Assembly (NCBI GenBank): GCA_002452515.1
Contig: DKEN01000051.1
Coordinates: 3,442 to 15,848, forward strand
Reading direction: 5' to 3'
Length of the DNA stretch: 12,407 nucleotides
From: Spartobacteria bacterium UBA6821
GTDB taxonomy: Bacteria; Verrucomicrobiota; Verrucomicrobiia; Chthoniobacterales; UBA6821
Of this stretch, positions 6,919-12,407 are shown one piece after another; within the stretch, counting starts at the first letter, position 1; every line of letters starts with the position of its first letter. The position numbers and the translations under genes are program-made. The notes under the pieces were generated by a model, which did no database searches, had not been told where the DNA came from, and saw only the letters and a list, made by a program, of their open reading frames with translations.

Positions 6919-6942
6919 GAGGGGCGACGACGCAGCCCCTCG
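6918..6942 (-). terminator. Stem-loop after ptsH, possible terminator
   Basis: CGAGGGGC and GCCCCTCG form a perfect 8-bp GC-rich stem with a nine-base loop, 29 bases after the ptsH stop. Position and strength suit the end of the long LPS/HPr unit, but no T run follows on the minus strand, so termination may be factor-dependent or the element may only stabilise the mRNA 3' end. Confidence 0.4.
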
Positions 6943-6971
6943 TCAAAAGAACCAGCCAAAGCTCCGGCTCT

Positions 6972-7262
6972 TTATTCTTCGCCGAAACGGGAGGAGATCA
7001 GAGTCTCCAACTCCTGCATCAGCAAGACAGCATCTTCCCCCTCGGCGGTGATTTTCAAGACAGATCCCTTCCCGGCAGCCAGCATCATCAGTCCCATGAT
7101 GCTCTTGCCATTCACCTTTTCCCCGTCTTTCTCAACCCAGACTTCGGCATGGAACCGGCTGGAGGTTTTCACGAAAAGGGCCGCTGGACGGGCATGAAGC
7201 CCGTTGCGATTTTTGATGGTGAGCTCCTTGGAAGTCGCTGGATTTTCGCTTTGGGTGGTCAT
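6972..7262 (-). CDS. ptsH: Phosphocarrier protein HPr
   Basis: HPr carries phosphate on a histidine in the PTS and on a regulatory serine set by HPr kinase. The 96-aa product has an N-terminal extension of about eight residues relative to B. subtilis HPr. Its active-site histidine is His23 (NGLHARPAA) and its regulatory serine Ser54 (NGKSIMGLMMLAAGKG), matching His15 and Ser46 of B. subtilis. Both phosphosites are therefore present. It lies six bases after hprK, so kinase and substrate are made together. No enzyme I or sugar permease gene is in the window; whether this HPr transports sugar or is purely regulatory cannot be decided here. Confidence 0.95.
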   Translation of the reverse strand: MTTQSENPATSKELTIKNRNGLHARPAALFVKTSSRFHAEVWVEKDGEKVNGKSIMGLMMLAAGKGSVLKITAEGEDAVLLMQELETLISSRFGEE

Positions 7263-7268
7263 GAAAGT

Positions 7269-8243
7269 TTATTTTGTCTGGTCTGGATTCATGACCCGCA
7301 GCAGGCGCTCGTTGAACTCCTGTGCTGTGTCGTGTCCCATGGATTTGAGTTTTTGGTCGAGAGCCGCCACTTCCACAAGCCTGGCAAGATCTCGTCCTGT
7401 TTTCACGGGGATGGTCACATGAGGAATCGGGATGCCGAGGATTTCATAGGTGTCGCGGTCGAGTCCTATTCTATCAATGTCCGGAACCTCCTGCCAATCC
7501 TTTAGAGTGACCACCAGATCGAGTTCTTTTTCGGGTCGGACGGAGCCGGCTCCGAAGATGGCCGCGACATTGATGATGCCGATGCCGCGCACTTCCATGT
7601 GAAAGCGGGTCAGTTCCTTGCTGTTGCCGATGAGATCGCGACCTTCGAGATTCCGGAAGCGGGTGATGTCGTCGCTGACCAGACTGTAACCGCGCTCGAT
7701 CAGGCCGAGTACGCACTCGCTTTTGCCGATGCCGCTTTTGCCCCGGATCAGGACGCCGACTCCCATGATGTCCACCATGCTGCCGTGCTCCGAGGCAACG
7801 GGTGCGAATTCATCCTCCAGGGCGATGGTCGCCGAGTTGATGAATTTCATGGTGATCAGCGGCGATTTGAAGACCGGCGTCCGTGCTTCCTCCGCCAGTT
7901 CGAGCAGTCCCGAAGGGAGAATAAGACTTCGTGCCACGACGAGGCAGGGGATGCGTTGTTGAAAGAGCGCCTTGAGCCTGGCCGCCCGTTCCTCGACGGT
8001 GAGGCTGCGAAGATAGCTCAGTTCGGCATGCCCTGCGACTTGGATACGCTTAGCGGCAAAATAGCGGAAAAAACCGGCCAGGGCCAGTCCGGGGCGGTTG
8101 ATCGTCGGTTCGGGGATAGGGCGCTCCAGACCTCTGGTATCCCCGAGGAGCTCCATGCCGAGTCCGGCACCGTGATCGGAAAAGAATTTCCCGACAGTCA
8201 GGGCCTTGCCCTTAACGCTGGAAGGAGAGGGAGAACGTTGCAT
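7269..8243 (-). CDS. hprK: HPr kinase/phosphorylase
   Basis: HprK uses ATP (or PPi) to phosphorylate HPr on its regulatory serine and also removes that phosphate, according to metabolic state. The 324-aa product has the N-terminal HprK domain (about 10-145) and a kinase domain with catalytic-region His153 (EHGSMVDIMGVGVLI), Walker A GKSGIGKS (168-175), the family signature MEVRGIGIINV (216-226) and the C-terminal loop PVKTGRDLA (279-287). All hallmark residues are kept, so both activities are expected. It starts five bases after lptB and ends six bases before ptsH. No Shine-Dalgarno sequence is visible, so translation may be coupled to lptB. Confidence 0.96.
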   Translation of the reverse strand: MQRSPSPSSVKGKALTVGKFFSDHGAGLGMELLGDTRGLERPIPEPTINRPGLALAGFFRYFAAKRIQVAGHAELSYLRSLTVEERAARLKALFQQRIPCLVVARSLILPSGLLELAEEARTPVFKSPLITMKFINSATIALEDEFAPVASEHGSMVDIMGVGVLIRGKSGIGKSECVLGLIERGYSLVSDDITRFRNLEGRDLIGNSKELTRFHMEVRGIGIINVAAIFGAGSVRPEKELDLVVTLKDWQEVPDIDRIGLDRDTYEILGIPIPHVTIPVKTGRDLARLVEVAALDQKLKSMGHDTAQEFNERLLRVMNPDQTK

Positions 8244-8248
8244 GGCGA

Positions 8249-9025
8249 TTACATGGCAAAGGATTCGCCGAGATAGAGTTTCCTGCTGATAGGATCGTGC
8301 AGCAGAAAATCCTTGTCGCCCTGGCTCTCGACGCGGCCCTCATAGATCAGGTAGGCGCGGTCGGTGATGGCGAGGGTTTCACGGACATTGTGATCGGTGA
8401 TGAGGATGGCGAGGCCAGAGTCGCGCAGATCGGAGATGATCTGCTGGACATCATAGACGGCGATGGGATCGACGCCGCTGAAGGGCTCGTCTAGCATCAG
8501 GAGCTTCGGATTGGTGACCAGAGAGCGGGCGATGGTCAGACGGCGCTTTTCACCGCCGGAGAGGGTCAGAGCCTCATTGTTTGCAAGATGGGCGATGCCG
8601 AAGCGTTCCAGTAGCTCCTCGCAACGATCCTTGCGCTCCGTTTTGTTGAACGCGGTGGTTTCCAGGATGGCCATGATGTTTTCCTTCACGGTAAGTTTGC
8701 GGAAGATCGATTCCTCCTGCGGAAGGTAACCCATCCCGAGCCGGGCGCGTTTGTACATCGGCTGAAGCGTGACATCCTCGCCGTGAAAGTAAGTGCGGCC
8801 ACCATCCGGTCTGACCAGACCGACAATCATGTAGAAGGTGGTTGTCTTTCCTGCGCCGTTCGGGCCGAGCAATCCGACGATTTCCCCCTTGCCGACATGG
8901 ATGTCGACACCGTTGACCACCGAACGGCCATTGTAAATCTTGACCAGTTTATCCGTCCTGAGGATCACCTCTGAATCACCGGAGAAGGTGTCTGCCGAAC
9001 GCTGGATGGGAGGCTCTGGAATCAT
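8249..9025 (-). CDS. lptB: LPS export ABC transporter ATPase LptB
   Basis: LptB is the cytoplasmic ATPase dimer that powers LPS extraction from the inner membrane through LptF/LptG. The 258-aa product has Walker A GPNGAGKTT (54-62), Q-loop Gln103 (YLPQEESIF, typical of LptB), signature LSGGEKRR (155-162), Walker B LLMLDEP (175-181) and switch His212. It is slightly longer than E. coli LptB (241 aa) because of an N-terminal tail of about 17 residues, which may mean the true start is internal. It follows lptA by 31 bases. LptF, LptG and LptD are not in the window. Confidence 0.96.
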   Translation of the reverse strand: MIPEPPIQRSADTFSGDSEVILRTDKLVKIYNGRSVVNGVDIHVGKGEIVGLLGPNGAGKTTTFYMIVGLVRPDGGRTYFHGEDVTLQPMYKRARLGMGYLPQEESIFRKLTVKENIMAILETTAFNKTERKDRCEELLERFGIAHLANNEALTLSGGEKRRLTIARSLVTNPKLLMLDEPFSGVDPIAVYDVQQIISDLRDSGLAILITDHNVRETLAITDRAYLIYEGRVESQGDKDFLLHDPISRKLYLGESFAM

Positions 9026-9056
9026 GGCGATGAACGTGGCTGAATCAAAAGGTGGA

Positions 9057-9698
9057 TCAAGGGGTGACAGCCTTGTCGGTCTGCCCCTGATCGACGATCA
9101 TGGTGCGACTGCCACCGATGGTGCGAGAATGGCCTTTGGGATTGAGGATCATGACTGTTGTTTGCTGGGTCGCGATCTGATTGTTGATTCCCTGCTGGAT
9201 CTGGGGCCAGTCTTCCATGGTCACATCGCCGGTGACGGCGTCGTAAGTCGCCTTGCCGCACTTGCCGATCGACTTGATGATGTCCCCCTGATCGTTCTTC
9301 TTGGACTGGGTGATCACGACGGAGCCGCTTGCGATGACCTTGGAGAGGCCCTTGCGATCCGCGCCGAGGATGACATGGAGCTTGTCACAGCTCAGGTCGA
9401 ACTGAGGATCATGAACCACCACGTGTCCTGTGAATTCAGCGGTGCTGGTGGCGTTTTCGAAGGTTGCACCCGCTTCGCTCTCGATGACAGTCCGTGCATC
9501 CTTGGGACGCGTGTCGGGTGCCAGGGAGGCCGCAAGGGGGTTGGAGGTCGCACCGGCTTCTGCTCCCGAGGTTCCGGTGGGTGATGCGACCGGGCCAAAA
9601 TCCTGGGCATTGGCCTGCGTGAGGGAGGCTGCAGCAACGAGAAGCAGTGCAGCAATCCTCAGGCTGAGGGTGATCTGGAATGGATGGGGGTGCTTCAT
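9057..9698 (-). CDS. lptA: LptA-like periplasmic LPS transport protein (OstA domain)
   Basis: LptA forms the periplasmic bridge along which LPS moves from LptC to LptD. The 213-aa product begins with a clear signal peptide (hydrophobic 9-25, likely cut after ALTQ-type ANA at 29-31). A low-complexity linker follows to about 65, then an OstA-type domain with AEFTGHVVVHDPQFDLSCDK (87-106), an ASGSVVIT strand (123-130) and AVTGDVTMED (154-163). The linker and the weak similarity to E. coli LptA are normal for distant homologues. The ATG overlaps the lptC stop (ATGA), giving translational coupling. The assignment rests on the domain pattern and on its place between lptC and lptB. Confidence 0.85.
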   Translation of the reverse strand: MKHPHPFQITLSLRIAALLLVAAASLTQANAQDFGPVASPTGTSGAEAGATSNPLAASLAPDTRPKDARTVIESEAGATFENATSTAEFTGHVVVHDPQFDLSCDKLHVILGADRKGLSKVIASGSVVITQSKKNDQGDIIKSIGKCGKATYDAVTGDVTMEDWPQIQQGINNQIATQQTTVMILNPKGHSRTIGGSRTMIVDQGQTDKAVTP

Positions 9699-10213
9699 GG
9701 TTTTGTGGTGATGTCGACCGGGGCCCCGTTGAGGAAAGAGGCATGGACATGTCCCTTAAAGCTGCCTTCTCGGGAGAGGGTGTCAAAGATCGCATGTTGG
9801 CCCACGATTTCAAAGTCCTGTCGATGGATCACTGTTTCGGAATCGGCGCTAAGGATCTTGGTGTCGAGATTGAGAATACTGTGGGGTATCTCGACGACGA
9901 TCTCTTTGTCCTCTTTCTCGTTGAACTGAACCTTCAGCTGACCGAGCTCAACCTGATGGTCGTCGAGTTTCTTGGCAGTATCGGCGGTGAGGCAGAAGGT
10001 CATCTTTCCCTCTTCGTCATACTGCGGGATTTTGATCCCCTTCACCGGTTCCCCGATCGGTACGGGCAGGTCGATTTTCTGGTTGATCGCGGGCTCAACA
10101 GGAGTCGGTGCATTGGAGGGGAGAGGAGTCGGCACCGCGACTACCCCCGACGCCATGAGCAGAAAGGCGAGCGGAACTCCGAATGAAAGGGATCTGCGAT
10201 CAGGCCAGTGCAT
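9695..10213 (-). CDS. lptC: LptC-like LPS export protein
   Basis: LptC is anchored at the inner membrane and passes LPS from LptBFG to LptA. The chosen start gives 172 aa with charged residues, then one hydrophobic segment (about 8-26) serving as signal or anchor, a Pro-rich linker and a beta-rich domain. IPQYDEEGKMTFCLTADTA (62-80) and IPHSILNLDTKILSADSETV (109-128) recall LptC/DUF1239. The frame stays open further upstream, but only this ATG (10211-10213) gives a proper signal sequence; translation of the longer frame inside kdsA is not protein-like. The start lies inside kdsA, overlapping by 14 bases, and the stop overlaps the lptA start. Sequence similarity is weak, so the call depends strongly on position between kdsA and lptA. 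Confidence 0.75.
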   Translation of the reverse strand: MHWPDRRSLSFGVPLAFLLMASGVVAVPTPLPSNAPTPVEPAINQKIDLPVPIGEPVKGIKIPQYDEEGKMTFCLTADTAKKLDDHQVELGQLKVQFNEKEDKEIVVEIPHSILNLDTKILSADSETVIHRQDFEIVGQHAIFDTLSREGSFKGHVHASFLNGAPVDITTKP

Positions 10214-11057
10214 TGTGAATGGCAAGGAGGGAATGAAGAACAGCCGGAAGATTCTTATGCGGAATCTGATTGGGACCGTCCGAGGGAGCTTTGGCCGGAT
10301 TTTCATGCGTTTCCAGGAAGATACCGTCGACACCGGCGGCCATGGCGGCACGGGCAAGCACAGGGGCCAGATGGCCGTCGCCTGTGGTGTGTCCGCCACC
10401 TCCGCCCGGACGTTGGACCGAATGGGTGGCATCGAAAATGGCTGGGAATCCCTGTTCGCGGATCCAGTAGAGAGAGCGCATGTCGGCGACGAGGTTATTA
10501 TATCCGAAGGTGGTACCGCGCTCGGTGAAGCAGAAATTCGAACAGCCCGCCGCCTTTAATTTTCCGGCAATCGGGGCGAGATCCCATGGGGCCAGAAACT
10601 GGCCTTTTTTTACATTCACCGCCCGACCCGTTCTTGCGGCCGCCTCAATGAGATCGGTCTGACGGCAGAGGAAGGCCGGAATCTGAAGCAGATCGATGAA
10701 CTCCGCGGCGATGGCCGCCTCTTCTGGGGAATGGATGTCTGTGGTCACCGGTACTCCGATGGAGGCACCTGCCTCAGCCAGCATCCTGCAGCCGTCGAGG
10801 GTGCCGATGCCTCGGTAGGAGGAACCGGAAGTCCGGTTGGCTTTGTCGTAGGAGGCCTTGAAAATGAACTGAGCTCCGAGATCGTCACAGATCGCCTTGA
10901 TTGTCTTGGCGGCGCGCAGCAGCGGCTTTTCCCCCTCGATGACACAAGGCCCGAGGATGAAGAGCGGCTCGTCTCCTCCGAGCGAGACGGAGCCTATCCG
11001 AAGGAACTTCCCGGCCTTCTTCACGGATCGTGCTGATGATGATTTTTTAGATGGCAT
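10200..11057 (-). CDS. kdsA: 3-deoxy-8-phosphooctulonate (KDO-8-P) synthase
   Basis: KdsA condenses phosphoenolpyruvate with arabinose 5-phosphate to give KDO 8-phosphate, which becomes the KDO of LPS. The 285-aa product contains FILGPCVIEGE (33-43), FKASYDKANRTS (66-77), IPAFLCRQTDL (126-136), NVKKGQFLAPWD (148-159), TERGTTFGYNNL (178-189), DATHSVQRPGG (209-219) and FLETHENP (247-254). Cys38 sits where metal-dependent enzymes such as Aquifex KdsA carry a metal-binding Cys and E. coli has Asn. With His212, Glu249 and Asp260 it completes a metal site, so a metalloenzyme is expected. A Lys/Ser-rich tail of about 18 residues precedes the fold. It lies 70 bases after the carboxypeptidase gene and overlaps lptC. 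Confidence 0.96.
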   Translation of the reverse strand: MPSKKSSSARSVKKAGKFLRIGSVSLGGDEPLFILGPCVIEGEKPLLRAAKTIKAICDDLGAQFIFKASYDKANRTSGSSYRGIGTLDGCRMLAEAGASIGVPVTTDIHSPEEAAIAAEFIDLLQIPAFLCRQTDLIEAAARTGRAVNVKKGQFLAPWDLAPIAGKLKAAGCSNFCFTERGTTFGYNNLVADMRSLYWIREQGFPAIFDATHSVQRPGGGGGHTTGDGHLAPVLARAAMAAGVDGIFLETHENPAKAPSDGPNQIPHKNLPAVLHSLLAIHNALA

Positions 11058-11127
11058 CGAACCACAAGCCTATGCGGGAGAGGGCAAAATGGTCACGAGG
11101 ATTGTGAAATCAGGGCCACCCTTGATC

Positions 11128-12075
11128 TCAGCGACTCATCGCCCACTGCATCATGCGCTGAGCGTCATCAAAGATATAGCGCGCATGACTGCCCAGTTGG
11201 ACGAGGATGAAATCCTTGCCGTCCCGGTGGTAACTGCTGATCAGGCACTTTCCGGCGGCATCGGTGTAGCCGGTTTTCATCCCGTTGAAGTAGGGATCGC
11301 AGAGAAGCAGTCTGTCAGTGGGATCCAGCAGACAGAAGCGGCCGCTTGCATAACGGAAGGGAAAGGAGCGCATGGCTATGGCCTCCCTCAGATCGGGATT
11401 GCGATAGGCGCGAAAGGCGATGCGGGCCATGTCGCGGGCCGTGGAATACTGGGGGGCCGGCAAGCCGTGGGGATTGACGAAATGAGAGCTGTTGGCACCG
11501 CAACGGGCGGCGAGGTCGTTCATCTCCTCCGCAAAGGCGCTGTAACTTCCGGCCGAGGCGTGGGCAAGAGCGGAGGCGCAGTCGTTGGCACTGTGAACAA
11601 GCATCGCGCGAAGGAGCTGACGCCGGGGATAGGTCTCGCCCGCACGAATACCGATCTTGGTCGGTTCCACGAGAGTATCCTCACGGGAAACAGTCACCGG
11701 GCCATCCAGCGGATCGCGTTCCGCGACCACGAGGGCCGTGACGAGCTTTTGGGTGCTGGCGACCTGGCGGGGTGCGTCGGCATTTTTCTGGTAGAGCGTG
11801 CGTCCTGTGTGTGCGTCAATTAGGATGGCGGAGACGGCCCTGATGGGAGGGGCATCGACGGGCCAGAGAGAACTGGGTGCATGGGGAGCAACGATCGTGA
11901 CAGCATTGGAGGGAACGGGCTCTGATGGGGACTGATCCAGGGCACAGCCCGTGAAGCCGCCCAGCAGGAGAACTGCGCAGCATCGCAGCACAAAAGAATA
12001 GATCAACATGCCTAGCAGTCTGTCGGATTTAGAACGGACAGGCGAGAGGATCGAGAGTGGAGTCAGAATTTTCAC
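11128..12075 (-). CDS. D-alanyl-D-alanine carboxypeptidase (peptidase S11, PBP5-type), probable lipoprotein
   Basis: Family S11 enzymes remove the terminal D-Ala from peptidoglycan stem peptides in the periplasm. The product has all three penicillin-binding motifs: STQK (Ser107, Lys110), SAN (162-164) and KTG (267-269), with ILIDAHTGRTLYQKNADAPRQVAS before the first. It stops soon after the catalytic domain and lacks the C-terminal domain and amphipathic anchor of E. coli PBP5. Instead, a hydrophobic N-terminus ends in LGGFTGC (Cys44), which looks like a lipobox, so it may be lipid-anchored. The longest frame begins at a GTG (12073-12075); an ATG 22 codons later (12007-12009) also gives a complete lipoprotein signal and may be the true start. 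Neither has a Shine-Dalgarno sequence. It appears to head the kdsA-lpt-hprK-ptsH unit. Confidence 0.9.
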   Translation of the reverse strand: MKILTPLSILSPVRSKSDRLLGMLIYSFVLRCCAVLLLGGFTGCALDQSPSEPVPSNAVTIVAPHAPSSLWPVDAPPIRAVSAILIDAHTGRTLYQKNADAPRQVASTQKLVTALVVAERDPLDGPVTVSREDTLVEPTKIGIRAGETYPRRQLLRAMLVHSANDCASALAHASAGSYSAFAEEMNDLAARCGANSSHFVNPHGLPAPQYSTARDMARIAFRAYRNPDLREAIAMRSFPFRYASGRFCLLDPTDRLLLCDPYFNGMKTGYTDAAGKCLISSYHRDGKDFILVQLGSHARYIFDDAQRMMQWAMSR

Positions 12076-12186
12076 GGGTTTGAGGAGTCTATGGAAACAT
12101 AAACGACGAAAATCACGGGGAAAGTCTTGGCCAACCCCTCGATTTTCGCAGACATGCGGGCTAAGTCCGACAGGCTGCTATTTCGT

Positions 12187-12202
12187 AGCGACTCCTGTGC
12201 CA
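12187..12202 (-). promoter_or_regulatory. Candidate sigma-54 (-24/-12) promoter
   Basis: On the minus strand the sequence is TGGCAC, five bases, then TCGCT. The consensus is TGGCAC-N5-TTGCW, so ten of eleven defined positions match, and the essential GG and GC are ten bases apart as required. Transcription would start near 12176, giving a leader of about 100 to 167 bases before the carboxypeptidase start. It is unproven, but its position ahead of a long operon and the presence of an NtrC-type activator gene in the window support it. Confidence 0.5.
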
Positions 12203-12276
12203 CGGGCAAGCCAAACCGACAGCGCGTTTTTTGCAGGAATGCAGACACCATACCATTGAAGAGCTGAAAATGCGTG

Positions 12277-12303
12277 CGCGGAAACGGAGATCGCAGAGGA
12301 TTT
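12277..12303. repeat. Degenerate nonamer array (GCAGAGATC-like)
   Basis: On the plus strand GCAGAGGAT at 12293-12301 is preceded by ACGGAGATC and GCGCGGAAA, roughly keeping a nine-base period with the pattern GCNGAGANC. Only the last unit is clean, so the array is much decayed. It resembles intergenic nonamer repeats I associate with Verrucomicrobiota, which is memory-based and not verified here. Confidence 0.35.
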
Positions 12304-12341
12304 TCAAAAAAGTTTATCCTAGAAACAGCAGTGGGGAATCT

Positions 12342-12368
12342 TAGACAGAATGAACAGGATGAACAGAA
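12342..12368. repeat. Three-unit nonamer tandem repeat (TGAACAGGA-like)
   Basis: On the plus strand TAGACAGAA, TGAACAGGA and TGAACAGAA follow one another without a gap. Units two and three differ at one base; unit one differs from unit three at two. The repeat ends one base before the palindrome at 12370. Confidence 0.65.
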
Positions 12369-12369
12369 C

Positions 12370-12393
12370 ACATAGCCGTTCCCAGGGCTATGT
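12370..12393. repeat. 8-bp palindrome beside the nonamer repeat
   Basis: ACATAGCC and GGCTATGT form a perfect 8-bp inverted repeat with an eight-base loop. It directly follows the nonamer array, so array plus palindrome may be one dispersed intergenic element (REP-like) or the end of a unit that continues past the window. With no T run beside it on either strand, a terminator is less likely. Confidence 0.5.
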
Positions 12394-12407
12394 ATTCGCC
12401 AGTCGCT

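Larger units (their letters stand above)
6485..6971. other. 487-base region without an intact gene (ptsH to rpsU)
   Basis: The stretch holds, from the ptsH side, two adjacent stem-loops (6900-6942), a broken YoeB-type toxin gene, a small GC-rich hairpin (6560-6574) and the rpsU leader. I find no convincing intact ORF, no antitoxin gene and no clear -35/-10 pair for rpsU, although a TTGACC at about 6536-6541 on the minus strand could be a weak -35. Confidence 0.6.
12076..12407. other. 332-base upstream region without a gene
   Basis: This region precedes the carboxypeptidase gene. It holds a sigma-54-like promoter, two short degenerate nonamer arrays and a palindrome near the window edge. The rest shows nothing recognisable. 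A 99-codon minus frame crosses it, but the translation has no recognisable family and runs through the repeats, so I do not call a gene. Confidence 0.6.

Noticed and set aside
6819..6960. Plus-strand reading beginning VKPYKIEIAGC, then a stop and GAGILMSGKKEIRAVYPIL
   Set aside because: Looks faintly protein-like but has an in-frame TAG, no ribosome binding site and no family I recognise, and it runs into antisense of ptsH.
9699..10432. Longer lptC reading frame extending into kdsA
   Set aside because: The extra N-terminal part is an out-of-frame reading of kdsA; the internal ATG gives a proper signal sequence.
10897..11823. Plus-strand 308-codon ORF
   Set aside because: Antisense to the carboxypeptidase and kdsA; openness is explained by codon bias of the real genes.
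12072..12371. Minus-strand 99-codon ORF upstream of the carboxypeptidase
   Set aside because: Cys/Phe-rich product with no family resemblance; it crosses the nonamer repeats and the sigma-54-like site.

Overview
The window reads as a chromosomal segment of a Gram-negative bacterium, most likely a member of the Verrucomicrobiota (a related PVC phylum is possible). The reasons are: LPS synthesis and export genes (kdsA, lptC, lptA, lptB) share a transcription unit with an HPr kinase (hprK) and HPr (ptsH); xseB is directly joined to dxs; most genes lack a visible Shine-Dalgarno sequence; and one intergenic region carries degenerate nine-base-period repeats of a kind I associate with verrucomicrobial genomes. 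The phylum call is inference from gene content and was not tested by a database search. Every protein gene lies on the minus strand. The only plus-strand gene is the 3' part of a valine tRNA at the left edge.

Reading in the direction of transcription (right to left), the first unit starts upstream of 12075. It holds a D-Ala-D-Ala carboxypeptidase, kdsA, lptC, lptA, lptB, hprK and ptsH, packed with overlaps or gaps of 5 to 70 bases. It covers peptidoglycan trimming, KDO synthesis, the periplasmic and ATPase parts of LPS transport, and a nutrient-sensing kinase with its phosphocarrier substrate. Its upstream region (12076-12407) has no credible gene. It holds a good match to a sigma-54 (-24/-12) promoter, two short arrays of degenerate nonamers and an 8-bp palindrome at the window edge. 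After ptsH come two stem-loops.

The gap at 6485-6971 has no intact gene. It holds a frameshifted YoeB-type toxin remnant, the two stem-loops after ptsH, a small GC hairpin and the rpsU leader. rpsU (ribosomal protein bS21) is followed by an atypical SDR/epimerase-like protein, after which a clear intrinsic terminator ends the unit.

The last unit runs from an NtrC-type sigma-54 activator through a polytopic GT39-like membrane protein to xseB and dxs (first enzyme of the MEP isoprenoid pathway), and ends facing the tRNA.

The shared theme is the cell envelope: isoprenoid carrier precursors, LPS, peptidoglycan and a possible lipid-linked glycosyltransferase, beside two regulatory modules (HprK/HPr and a sigma-54 activator). 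I see no mobile element, CRISPR array or clearly new multi-gene system. The most unusual items are the rpsU-only Shine-Dalgarno sequence, the sigma-54-like site ahead of the envelope operon, and the decayed toxin gene.
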